64,000 nucleotides of DNA, taken from contig NZ_JAMOAO010000001.1 of the NCBI RefSeq assembly GCF_030555055.1, forward strand, positions 2,914,001 through 2,978,000. The letters run 5' to 3'. Positions 38,932-46,864 of the stretch are shown here, one piece after another. A program made the position numbers and the translations under genes. Every line of letters starts with the position of its first letter. Position 1 is the stretch's first letter. This DNA comes from Nocardiopsis sp. YSL2 (GTDB lineage: Bacteria; Actinomycetota; Actinomycetes; Streptosporangiales; Streptosporangiaceae). The notes under the pieces were generated by a model, which was not told the DNA's origin, did not search any database, and saw nothing but the letters and a program-made list of their open reading frames with translations.

Positions 38932-39848
38932 AGGTGGTGCTGCTCGGGGTCCCGCAGATGGGCGGCGACGGGGACTGCTGGCATGACGACATCGCCGACG
39001 GCTGCCGCGATCTCGGCTGGGACGTCGACTTCCGCCAAGCTCTGGGGGTGCCGACACGCAAGATCGTGGAGGCAGCCCGTGGCGCTGACCTGTTCATCTG
39101 GGCGCGCACCTACGGCCACGACCCCGTCGGCGACGCCGACGCGATGCTCCGCCGCATCGAGGACGCCGGCACCGTCACCGTCGGCGTGCACTTCGACCTG
39201 TACTGGGGACTCGGCCGTCGGGAGACACGCATCGGCAACGAGTCCTGGTGGACGGCCCAGCACGTGTTCACCGCCGACGGCGGCCCCCGCCCCTGGGGCG
39301 AGCGCGGCGTGAACCACCACTGGATGCCGCCCGCGTTCGGCACCCGCTACTTCGGCCGCGGCACCCCGAAGGGACCGCGCCGCGAGGCCCTGTTCGTGGG
39401 CTCCAACTCCTCGACCATCCACGGCCGCCACCGCACGGCGCTCATCGAATGGGCGCGCCGCCGATTCGAGCAGAGGTTCCGGCACGTGGGCGCCGGCCGC
39501 AGCAAGGTGTGGGGGCGCAAGCTCAACGACGCCTACGCGTCCGTGCGCGTGGTCCTGGGCGACTCGGCACCCGCCGACTTCTACTGGTCGGACCGGATCC
39601 CGCGCACCCTCGGCCGCGGGGGGCTGCTCGCCTACCCGCGCACCCCCGGCCTGGCCGAGCAGGGTTTCACCGAGGACACCATGCTCCTGTTCGACCGGTT
39701 CGACTTCGCCGGCCTGGGGCGGCAGATCGACGCCCTCACCGACGCCCGGCGCCGCGAGCTGACCGACAACGCGCTCACCCTCATCTCCGAGCGGCACCTG
39801 TTCCGGCACCGCATGGCCCAGATCGCACAGACCGTGGGGCTCACATGA
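38928..39848 (+). CDS. CgeB-like glycosyltransferase
   Basis: A 306-aa protein from GTG 38928. MGGDGDCWHDDIADGCRDLG at the start, FIWARTYGHDP, HFDLYWGL, EALFVGSNSSTIHGRHRTAL and LAYPRTPGLAEQGFTEDTML follow the GT-B organisation of CgeB/glycosyl_trans_1_2 proteins (donor-side domain at the C-terminus). It is embedded in the structural operon with two further sugar-type enzymes, suggesting glycosylation of a virion protein. Substrate unknown. Confidence 0.78.
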   Translation: MKVVLLGVPQMGGDGDCWHDDIADGCRDLGWDVDFRQALGVPTRKIVEAARGADLFIWARTYGHDPVGDADAMLRRIEDAGTVTVGVHFDLYWGLGRRETRIGNESWWTAQHVFTADGGPRPWGERGVNHHWMPPAFGTRYFGRGTPKGPRREALFVGSNSSTIHGRHRTALIEWARRRFEQRFRHVGAGRSKVWGRKLNDAYASVRVVLGDSAPADFYWSDRIPRTLGRGGLLAYPRTPGLAEQGFTEDTMLLFDRFDFAGLGRQIDALTDARRRELTDNALTLISERHLFRHRMAQIAQTVGLT

Positions 39849-40504
39849 GGATCGTCATCGCGGCGTCCGGCGGCCAGACGAAGTGGGCCGGGCACCTGGG
39901 CACGTGCTCCCACCTGGTCCCGGTCGCCGACACCGGCCAGCCGCTGCTCGCGCGGACCGTCTCCCAGGCGCTGACGCTGACCGGCGACGTGCACGTGATC
40001 ATCCCCGATGACTCCCGGTACGCCGACGCCGCCGATGGCGCCACCGCGCACATCCGCGGCCGGGACTACCCGTCAGAGTACGCCGCCACCCGCGACCTGT
40101 GGAGCGCCGACGACCGGACGGTGCTGCTGCTCGGCGACGTGTACTTCACCCGGGAGGCCCTGGCCACGATCGTGGGTGAGACCCGGCGCGCCTACCGGTG
40201 CTTCGGCCGCTACCGCGCGTCGAAGCACACCGGCACCCCCTACGGGGAGATCTTCGCCGCCTCGTGGTGGCCCGCCCACCACCAGCAGATGGACGCCCAC
40301 CTCGACCTGGTCCACCGCACTCGCGCCGCGGGGACGGTGACCCGCCCGCCCGGGTGGATGCTCCTGCGCGCCTGGCAGGGCACTCCGCTCGCCAAGCACC
40401 GCGTCTCGGTGCGGTTCTTCACCGAGATCGACGACCTCACCGACGACATCGACTTCCCGGCCGACTACGACCGGCACCCCGCCTTCGGAGGCACCCGTGG
40501 GTAG
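39845..40504 (+). CDS. Nucleotidyltransferase-like (GT-A fold) protein
   Basis: A 219-aa protein, ATGA-coupled. MRIVIAASGGQTKWAGHLGT, HLVPVADTGQPLLARTVSQA mimic the N-terminal GxG..KxL.PV..PLL motif of sugar nucleotidyltransferases, and VLLLGDVYFTREAL supplies the DxY metal site. It likely makes an activated sugar or transfers one for the neighbouring glycosyltransferase. Family assignment is by motif only. Confidence 0.7.
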   Translation: MRIVIAASGGQTKWAGHLGTCSHLVPVADTGQPLLARTVSQALTLTGDVHVIIPDDSRYADAADGATAHIRGRDYPSEYAATRDLWSADDRTVLLLGDVYFTREALATIVGETRRAYRCFGRYRASKHTGTPYGEIFAASWWPAHHQQMDAHLDLVHRTRAAGTVTRPPGWMLLRAWQGTPLAKHRVSVRFFTEIDDLTDDIDFPADYDRHPAFGGTRG

Positions 40505-41150
40505 CGTCTTCCGCTCCTTCCCCGAACTGGTGTCCCGGCTCGGCCTGGACGTGCGGCACCTCGTGCACGTGGGCGCCCACCAGGGCGAGGAGATGCCCTA
40601 CTACCGGATGGCGGGCGTCGGCCACGTCACCCTCGTCGAGCCGATCCCGCGCCTGGTCGCGGCCCTGCGCCGTACCCACCCCGACGCGACCGTCATCGAG
40701 GCGGCCTGCGCATCCACGCCCGGCCGCGCTCGTCTGCACATCCCACGCCGCACCAACATGGCCACCCTCGCGACCCCGCAGACCACGGATGGGCGCACGC
40801 GCGCGGTCGACGTAGAGGTCACCACCCTCGCGCACATCCAGGCCGCCGCCGAGGTGGCGCCGGACGCCGCCGTCATCGACGCCCAGGGACGCGAGCTCGA
40901 CGTACTCGACGGCGCCGACCTGGCTTCCCTCGATCTCGTGGTGGTGGAGACGTGCACCGTGGCCGACCCCACCATGGCCTCCCCTCACCGCGCGGTCGTC
41001 GAGCGGATGGCCGCCGCAGGGTTCACCGAGGCGGACCGGTGGGTGCGCGACTACGCGTTCGTCGCCCGGTGGGCGCGCGGCCCCGGCCAGCCCGCGCCAG
41101 GGCCCGGCGAGGTCCGCGACGTCGTGTTCACCCGAGAGGAGCAGCGATGA
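40497..41150 (+). CDS. FkbM-family methyltransferase
   Basis: A 217-aa protein from GTG 40497. LVHVGAHQGEEMPYYRMAGV (SAM motif I), HVTLVEPIPRLVAALRRTHP (acidic end of strand 2) and AVIDAQGRELDVLDGADLAS (FkbM Dx-QG-E-xVLxGA) are clear. FkbM enzymes O-methylate sugars and related acceptors. Third gene of the sugar cassette, it would cap or modify the attached glycan. Confidence 0.83.
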   Translation: MGSVFRSFPELVSRLGLDVRHLVHVGAHQGEEMPYYRMAGVGHVTLVEPIPRLVAALRRTHPDATVIEAACASTPGRARLHIPRRTNMATLATPQTTDGRTRAVDVEVTTLAHIQAAAEVAPDAAVIDAQGRELDVLDGADLASLDLVVVETCTVADPTMASPHRAVVERMAAAGFTEADRWVRDYAFVARWARGPGQPAPGPGEVRDVVFTREEQR

Positions 41151-41488
41151 CACGCAAGTACCTGGTGGTCGGCAAGCAGCCGGTACTGGGCCGCAGGCGC
41201 GGCCAGTTCGTGTACTTGGAGGACGAGCACGGTGACCGGCTGACCCGCGGCGGCCACGTCACCCCCGAGGAACCGGACCCGCCCATGGGCGACACATCCT
41301 CGGCGTCCGGTCAGGACGCCCCGCCCCCGGCGGAGCCGGACCCGGGCGCGGAGTCCTCGGACTCCGCACCGGACCCCGGCCGCCCGCCACGGCGGAAGAC
41401 CAAGACCACCACCAAGCCCCGGCAGTCGCCGGGGCTTTCGCATGTCCCAGACCCGGCCGACACCCCGGCCGACGACAGCAAGGAGTAG
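41147..41488 (+). CDS. Minor head-tail protein, 113 aa, read across a terminator hairpin
   Basis: ATG 41147 overlaps the methyltransferase stop. An N-terminal basic beta part (YLVVGKQPVLGRRRGQFVYL) is followed by a disordered Pro/Asp/Ser tail. The last 30 codons run through a perfect hairpin with U-tract (41414-41438), so the ORF ends downstream of its own terminator. Position matches the small protein before the tail tube in actinophages. Function unknown. Confidence 0.6.
   Translation: MTRKYLVVGKQPVLGRRRGQFVYLEDEHGDRLTRGGHVTPEEPDPPMGDTSSASGQDAPPPAEPDPGAESSDSAPDPGRPPRRKTKTTTKPRQSPGLSHVPDPADTPADDSKE
41414..41438 (+). terminator. Perfect 10-bp hairpin terminator inside the 3' end of the 41147 gene
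   Basis: AAGCCCCGGC-AGTC-GCCGGGGCTT followed by TCGCATGTCC. It is located 50 bases before the end of the gene and just upstream of the tail tube gene. The tail sequence CTTTCGCATGTCC recurs after the terminator at 52893. Confidence 0.7.
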
Positions 41489-41491
41489 GCC

Positions 41492-41914
41492 GTGGGCAAG
41501 GTCATCCTCAAGGACGTCGACGTCGAAGTCGACGGCGTCAACTTCTCCAGTCACGTGTCCAGCGTGACCGTCACCCTGTCCAAGGACGAGGTGGACACCA
41601 CCAACTTCGGAGGCAAGGGCCGCGAACGCGCGCACGGTCTCAAGGACGACAACTTTGAGCTGAACTTCCAGCAGGACTTCGACCCGGGAAGCGTCGACGC
41701 AACCCTCTACCCGCTGTGGGACGAGGAGGCCGAGTTCGTGGTCGAGGTCCGGCCTCGCTCCGGAGTGGTGTCGGAGACGAACCCGGGCTACCGGGGCACC
41801 TGCATCCTCCTGGAGTACACCCCGCTGGCGGGCTCCCCGGGTGAGCTGTCCGAGACGTCCGTGACGTTCCCCAGCCAGCGCGAGGGCATCGAGCGCGTCA
41901 CCGCAGAGTCCTGA
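41492..41914 (+). CDS. Major tail tube protein
   Basis: A 140-aa protein from GTG 41492. VDVEVDGVNFSSHVSSVTVT, SKDEVDTTNFGGKGRERAHG, FELNFQQDFDPGSVDATLYP match the short actinophage tail-tube family. It polymerises around the tape measure. Preceded by a terminator, as expected for a separately expressed structural protein. Confidence 0.8.
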   Translation: MGKVILKDVDVEVDGVNFSSHVSSVTVTLSKDEVDTTNFGGKGRERAHGLKDDNFELNFQQDFDPGSVDATLYPLWDEEAEFVVEVRPRSGVVSETNPGYRGTCILLEYTPLAGSPGELSETSVTFPSQREGIERVTAES

Positions 41915-41918
41915 CCTG

Positions 41919-42428
41919 ATGGGTGCGCCGTCCCTGGAGTTCGAGCTTGGCCGCGAGGTCACCCGCGTCGCGGCCAAGCTCCGCGACGTCGACGCGAAGC
42001 TGCCCACCAAGCTGCGCTCGAAGCTGCGCAAGGCCGCCGGGGTCGGCGTCAAGCGGGTCAAGGGCGAAGTACGGCGCATGCCGGTGTCCGGACGCCACGG
42101 GTCCACTGGGCTGCGCCGCCGTGTGGCCCGCGGCGTTCGGGCCCGCGCCTCGACGAAGAGCGGGATGCGCATCGTCACGTCGATGCCGGAGTCGGCCGAG
42201 TCGATCATCCCCCGCGGCCTCGACTCGCGCACCCGGCACGCCGACGGCGGCTGGCGCCACCCGGTGTTCGCGCCCAAGGGCACACCGCGCACCGAGTGGA
42301 CCTGGGTCGACCAGAAGGGCGGCGACTGGTTCGTGCGCCCGCTCTCGGAGATGCAGCCGCAGGTCACCGCTGAAATCCGCAAGGTCCTCGACGAGGCCGC
42401 CGCGGAAGTCGCGAGCGCCGGCGCATGA
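41919..42428 (+). CDS. Tail completion / HK97 gp10-like protein
   Basis: A 169-aa basic protein. FELGREVTRVAAKLRDVDAK, SKLRKAAGVGVKRVKGEVRR and GGDWFVRPLSEMQPQVTAEI fit the minor tail-completion family placed near the tail tube gene. It stands after, rather than before, the tube gene, an order seen in several actinophages. Confidence 0.7.
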   Translation: MGAPSLEFELGREVTRVAAKLRDVDAKLPTKLRSKLRKAAGVGVKRVKGEVRRMPVSGRHGSTGLRRRVARGVRARASTKSGMRIVTSMPESAESIIPRGLDSRTRHADGGWRHPVFAPKGTPRTEWTWVDQKGGDWFVRPLSEMQPQVTAEIRKVLDEAAAEVASAGA

Positions 42429-42436
42429 GACGTGGT

Positions 42437-42465
42437 CCGGCCGGGTGATGCGGGTCCCCGGCCGG
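42437..42465 (+). terminator. Hairpin between tail completion and chaperone genes
   Basis: CCGGCCGGG (42437-42445) pairs with CCCGGCCGG (42457-42465). No U-tract follows, so it may pause rather than terminate. SD AAGGAGAG for the next gene lies downstream. Confidence 0.45.
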
Positions 42466-42523
42466 GCCACCCCCCAACACCGACCCGCAGCACAACACAC
42501 GACAGCACCAAGGAGAGACCCGC

Positions 42524-42937
42524 ATGGCGCTACTGACACGCGACCAGATCAAGACCGCCAAGGACGCCGCCTACGAAGAGGTGCCCGTCCCCGAGTGGTC
42601 CAAGAACCCGGCCAAGCCCGACTGCGTCCGCCTCAAGGGCCTGTCCGGTGACGAGCGCGACGAGCTGGAACAGTCCACGATCCAGGGCCGCGGCAAGAAG
42701 CGTGACGTGAACATGAAGGGCTTCCGTGCGCGCCTGATCGCCATGTCCGCGGTCGACGCCGACGGCAATCCCATCTTCACCGAGGCCGACGTCGAGTGGC
42801 TCGGAGGGAAGTCGGCCCGTGCCCTGGAGCGCGTGGTCAACAAGGCCCAGGAGCTGTCCGGGCTCAGTGACAGCGACGTGGACGAGCTGGTGGGAAATTC
42901 CGAGCCCGACCCGAGCGGGCCTTCTACTTCCGACTAG
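42524..42937 (+). CDS. Tail assembly chaperone G (unshifted product)
   Basis: A 137-aa protein. LTRDQIKTAKDAAYEEVPVP, VRLKGLSGDERDELEQ, RARLIAMSAVDADGNPIFTE and LERVVNKAQELSGLSDSDVD are the actinophage G-type chaperone. It ends at TAG 42935-42937 in the normal frame. It binds the tape measure during tail assembly together with the frameshift product. Confidence 0.88.
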   Translation: MALLTRDQIKTAKDAAYEEVPVPEWSKNPAKPDCVRLKGLSGDERDELEQSTIQGRGKKRDVNMKGFRARLIAMSAVDADGNPIFTEADVEWLGGKSARALERVVNKAQELSGLSDSDVDELVGNSEPDPSGPSTSD

Positions 42938-43239
42938 CGCGCTCTCGGGGGGTCAGCGTCGAGGCGCTGCTGAAGGGCACCTCCTCGGCGGAGCTGACCG
43001 AATGGCAGGCCTACGAGGAGATCGCGGGCCCGGTCGACGATTCCTATCTCTCGCGGGCGGTCGCGGAGCTGATCGAGGAGATCCGCGAGCTGCGGCTCGC
43101 GTATGCGCGGGTCAACACCGATCCGGGGAAACGCCACAACCTCCCGAAGAAGGCGGAGCACTATCCGCGCCCGTGGGAGCTGGCCGCACTGGCCGAACAG
43201 CAGTCCGAAGACGACGCCGACAGCGGCGACGACAAGTGA
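42524..43239 (+). CDS. Tail assembly chaperone GT, made by -1 frameshift at 42892-42898
   Basis: The slippery heptamer G-GGA-AAT (42892-42898) is followed in the -1 frame by an uninterrupted 113 codons (FYFRLARSRGVSVEALLKGT, ELTEWQAYEEIAGPVDD, HYPRPWELAALAEQQSEDD) to TGA 43237-43239. The heptamer fits the X XXY YYZ rule. -1 frameshifting in this gene pair is conserved across long-tailed phages (established knowledge). The fused product has about 238 aa. No start codon or SD fits the second frame on its own. Confidence 0.88.
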
Positions 43240-43261
43240 ACACGTGCTGAGGAGGTGAACC

Positions 43262-46200
43262 ATGGCCACGCTGACCAGCCTCGGGTTCTCCATCTTCAGC
43301 AAGTACAAGGGCAAGGGATTCCGGGACGCCCGCAAGGACCTCGACACCTTCAGCGGGAAGATGCAGTCGGTCGGGTCCTCGATCGCCTCCGTCGGTGCCG
43401 GGATGACCGCGAGCGTGACCGCTCCGGTCGTGGGCGTCGGGGCCGCCGTCCTGAAAATGGGCGGCGACTTCGAGGCCAGCATGCAGCGGGTCAAGGCCGT
43501 CTCCGGGGCGACCGGCAGCGAGTTCCAGCAGCTGCGTGACATGGCCAAGGACCTCGGCTCCACGACGCAGTTCTCCGCCTCGGAAGCCGCTGAGGGCATG
43601 AGCTTCTTGGCCATGGCCGGGTTCGACGCCTCCGCGACCATGGACGCCCTCCCGGGCGTGCTCAACCTCGCGGCTGCGGGCGCGGTCGAACTCGGTGTGG
43701 CGGCCGACGTCGCCTCCAACGTGTTGTCCGGCTACGGCATGGAAGCCTCCGAGGTCGGTCGGCTGAACGACATCCTCGCGAAGACCTTCACCAGCACGAA
43801 CACCGACCTGACCATGCTCGGCGAGTCCTTCAAGTTCGTGGCTCCCGTGGCGGCCAGCGCCGGGCTGGAGCTGGAAGAGGTCTCGGCCGCGATCGGCCTG
43901 CTCGGCAACGCGGGCATCCAGGGAAGCGAAGCGGGCACCGCGCTGCGCGGCGCCATCGGTGCCCTGCTGTCCCCGACCACGCAGGTCCAGGGGATCCTCG
44001 ACCGACTGGGCGTGTCCGTCCTCGACTCCAGCGGGAACCTGCGCTCCCTGAACGACATCCTCGTGCAGTTGGAGGACTCCGGCGCGGACACCGCCGACAT
44101 GCTCGGCATCTTCGGCTTGGAAGCCGGCCCTGCGATGACCGCTCTGTTGTCGCAGGGGTCGGGGGCCCTGTCCGAGCTGACCGGCAACCTCCAAGACGCA
44201 GGGGGCACAGCCTCTTCCATCGCCGAGACCCAGATGGAGGGCTTCAACGGCGGCGTCCGTGAACTGCAGTCCGCCCTGGAGGGCCTGGCGATCGCCGTTG
44301 CCGAGTCCGGTCTCCTGGCGTGGGCCACCGAGCTGACCAGCAAGGTCACCGAATGGATCCAGGCGTTCTCACAGGCCAACCCGATGCTGTTCAAGGTCGG
44401 CGTGATCATCGGCATCGTCGTCGCGGTCATCGGCCCGCTCCTGGTCATGATCGGCGCGCTGGTCGCTGCGGTCGGCGCCATCGGCGCCGTCCTCACACCG
44501 GTCGTCGGCATCGTCGCCGCCGTGGTCGCCGGGCTGATCGCGCTCGGCGTCGCCGTGTGGATGGCGTGGAAACGGTCTGACACCTTCCGGGCCGGGGTCA
44601 TGGCGACCTGGCAGGGCATCAAGGACGGCTGGAACGCCCTGTGGTCCGGCGCCCTCAAGCCCGGCCTGGGTGCCCTGCTCGCCTGGTGGTCCGCGACCTG
44701 GCCAAAAATCAAGGACGCCGCCCTCCAGGCGTGGGCCGCAGTGGTAGCCAAATTCGAGGAAGTCAAACCCAAATTCCTGGAGATATTCGGCCAGGTCCAG
44801 GAAATCGTCGGCGGAGTTCTCGGCTGGCTGTCCGAGAAATGGGACGAGCACGGCGCCATTATCATGCTGTGGCTCGGCTTCCTGGCGAGCACCGTGATCG
44901 GCCGACTCAAGGGCGCGTTTGCCCTGGTCGTCGCGGTCGTGACGGCGGCCTGGCAGATCATCTCCGGCGTGTTCTCCGGCGCGTTGACCGTCATCTCGGG
45001 AATCCTCGATATCTTCATCGGGCTTTTCACGGGCGACTGGCGTCGAATGGGCGAGGGTGTCGTCAAGATTTTCAGCGGATTGTGGACCGCCGTCGTGGGC
45101 ATTTTCAATGGCGCGGTCACATTGATCGGCGGAATTCTCAAGGCGCTTTACCAGATCATCATCCAGCCGATCATCGACCTGTACAACAGGATCGTCGGGA
45201 ACTCCATCATCCCCGACCTGGTGCTCGGAATCGTCGCCTGGTTCAACAAGCTCAAGGCCATGGCCCTCGCCATCTTCCTCGCGATCGTGAACTGGATCGT
45301 GGGCAAGGTCCTCAACCTGCACAAGCGGGTTGTCTCCACGATCGCGAACCTGGTCGCGGCGTTCCTCTCCCGAGTCACCACCCTGCGGGACCGGGCCCGC
45401 GCGATCTTCGGCGCCCTGGTGTCCTGGCACGTCGCACAGGCCAAGTCGCTGCGTGACCGTGTGGTCAGCGCGATCGTGTCCCTCAAGGACAAGGTGATCA
45501 GTGCATTCACCAAGGCGAAGGACGGCGTCGAAAAGGTCTGGAACAAGCTCGAAAAGGTCGCAAAAGCACCCGTAAAATTCGTCATAAAGACCGTCTACAA
45601 CGACGGTCTCCGAGAGCTTTGGAACAAGGTCGCCGACAAGGTCCCAGGGATTTCCAAGCTCGGCAGGATGACGCTTCCGCGCGGGTTCCGGCGCGGCGGC
45701 ATCCTGCCCGGGTACATGCGCTCCAAGCGCGACGACGTGCTCACCCCCATGCGGTCCGGTGAAGCCGTTCTGGTGCCCGAGGTCGTCAAGGCGCTCGGCC
45801 CCGGCTTCGTACACAACCTCAACCACGCCGCGAACAACGGCGGTGTCGGCGCAGTCCGGCGGCTGTCGGACCGCACCTCCGCACTCGGACTCGGCCAGGC
45901 GCCCGCCGACGGCCTGCCCAGCTTCGCGCGCGGTCTCGGGTTCGCCCGCGGCGGCATCGTGGGCCAGTGGATCAGCGACAAGTGGAATGACATCGTCGGC
46001 AAGGCGAAATCCTGGGCCACCGCGCCGCTCAACGCCATCCGGGACAACATCAAGTCCGAGTTCGGCACCGGTGACGACTTCCACGGCATCCCCTGGCACG
46101 CCTTCAAGATGGTCCGGGAGAAGGTGCTCAGCCGGTTCGGCCGCGCGGACGACGATCACGCCGCGTCCATGGCTGGAGGCGCCGCCGGGTGGGTCGGGCT

Positions 46201-46864
46201 GGAGTCCGCCAGCGCCCGCCTGCGCCGCGCCGCAGCCTTCGCCCGCGCCCAGCACGGCAAACCCTACATCTGGGGCGGCGCCGGTCCGGCCGGGTACGAC
46301 TGCAGCGGTTTCATGGCGGCCATCGAGAACGAGATCAGGGGCGTGGGCCCGTACTTCCGCAGGTACAGCACCCATCTCTTCCGCGGGGCATCCGCGCCCG
46401 CAGGCTGGGTCCAGGGCCTGCAGTCCCCGTTCATGATCGGGAACACGCACGCCGGCGTAGGGCACATGGCCGGCACGTTGATGGGGGTCGACGTTGAGGC
46501 GGCCGGCGGCGGAAAGGGGGTCAACGTCGGCACCCGCGCCAGGGGTGCCAGGGACTCCATGTTCACGACCAGGTACGGGTTCCGTCCGGTCATGGGCGAT
46601 GGAGTGGCAGGCGGTGGCTCATCAACGATCGCTGACAAGGGCGCACTACTGGCCCCGGGGCTGAACCTCTTGGACAACCGGCTCGGCAAGCCTGAGGCGC
46701 TCACGCGGGCCGACTACGACGCGGGCGGCCCGCGTGAGCTTCACCTGCACTTCCACGGGCCAGTCGGCTCGAAGCGGCAGGCGGAGGACATGGTCGTGGC
46801 AGCGCTGTCCGAGGCCGAGCGCAAAGGCCGGGTCGCCGCCGGAACCGTGAGGGCTCGCCGATGA
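43262..46864 (+). CDS. Tape measure protein with NlpC/P60-like peptidase domain
   Basis: A 1200-aa protein, the second longest here. SD GAGGAGG precedes ATG. Residues 1-350 are the TP901-type tape measure domain (GDFEASMQRVKAVSGATG, LLGNAGIQGSEAGTALRGAI). Residues 370-700 contain many hydrophobic helices (IIGIVVAVIGPLLVMIGALV). The C-terminal domain carries HGKPYIWGGAGPAGYDCSGF with C1014 and NTHAGVGHMAG with H1063 and H1068, an NlpC/P60-like cysteine peptidase that could open peptidoglycan during DNA entry. It sets tail length. Confidence 0.9.
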   Translation: MATLTSLGFSIFSKYKGKGFRDARKDLDTFSGKMQSVGSSIASVGAGMTASVTAPVVGVGAAVLKMGGDFEASMQRVKAVSGATGSEFQQLRDMAKDLGSTTQFSASEAAEGMSFLAMAGFDASATMDALPGVLNLAAAGAVELGVAADVASNVLSGYGMEASEVGRLNDILAKTFTSTNTDLTMLGESFKFVAPVAASAGLELEEVSAAIGLLGNAGIQGSEAGTALRGAIGALLSPTTQVQGILDRLGVSVLDSSGNLRSLNDILVQLEDSGADTADMLGIFGLEAGPAMTALLSQGSGALSELTGNLQDAGGTASSIAETQMEGFNGGVRELQSALEGLAIAVAESGLLAWATELTSKVTEWIQAFSQANPMLFKVGVIIGIVVAVIGPLLVMIGALVAAVGAIGAVLTPVVGIVAAVVAGLIALGVAVWMAWKRSDTFRAGVMATWQGIKDGWNALWSGALKPGLGALLAWWSATWPKIKDAALQAWAAVVAKFEEVKPKFLEIFGQVQEIVGGVLGWLSEKWDEHGAIIMLWLGFLASTVIGRLKGAFALVVAVVTAAWQIISGVFSGALTVISGILDIFIGLFTGDWRRMGEGVVKIFSGLWTAVVGIFNGAVTLIGGILKALYQIIIQPIIDLYNRIVGNSIIPDLVLGIVAWFNKLKAMALAIFLAIVNWIVGKVLNLHKRVVSTIANLVAAFLSRVTTLRDRARAIFGALVSWHVAQAKSLRDRVVSAIVSLKDKVISAFTKAKDGVEKVWNKLEKVAKAPVKFVIKTVYNDGLRELWNKVADKVPGISKLGRMTLPRGFRRGGILPGYMRSKRDDVLTPMRSGEAVLVPEVVKALGPGFVHNLNHAANNGGVGAVRRLSDRTSALGLGQAPADGLPSFARGLGFARGGIVGQWISDKWNDIVGKAKSWATAPLNAIRDNIKSEFGTGDDFHGIPWHAFKMVREKVLSRFGRADDDHAASMAGGAAGWVGLESASARLRRAAAFARAQHGKPYIWGGAGPAGYDCSGFMAAIENEIRGVGPYFRRYSTHLFRGASAPAGWVQGLQSPFMIGNTHAGVGHMAGTLMGVDVEAAGGGKGVNVGTRARGARDSMFTTRYGFRPVMGDGVAGGGSSTIADKGALLAPGLNLLDNRLGKPEALTRADYDAGGPRELHLHFHGPVGSKRQAEDMVVAALSEAERKGRVAAGTVRARR

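Noticed and set aside
44369..46465. 698-codon minus-strand frame opposite the tape measure
   Set aside because: Mirror of a clear tape measure gene; low-complexity Asp/His/Gly translation.
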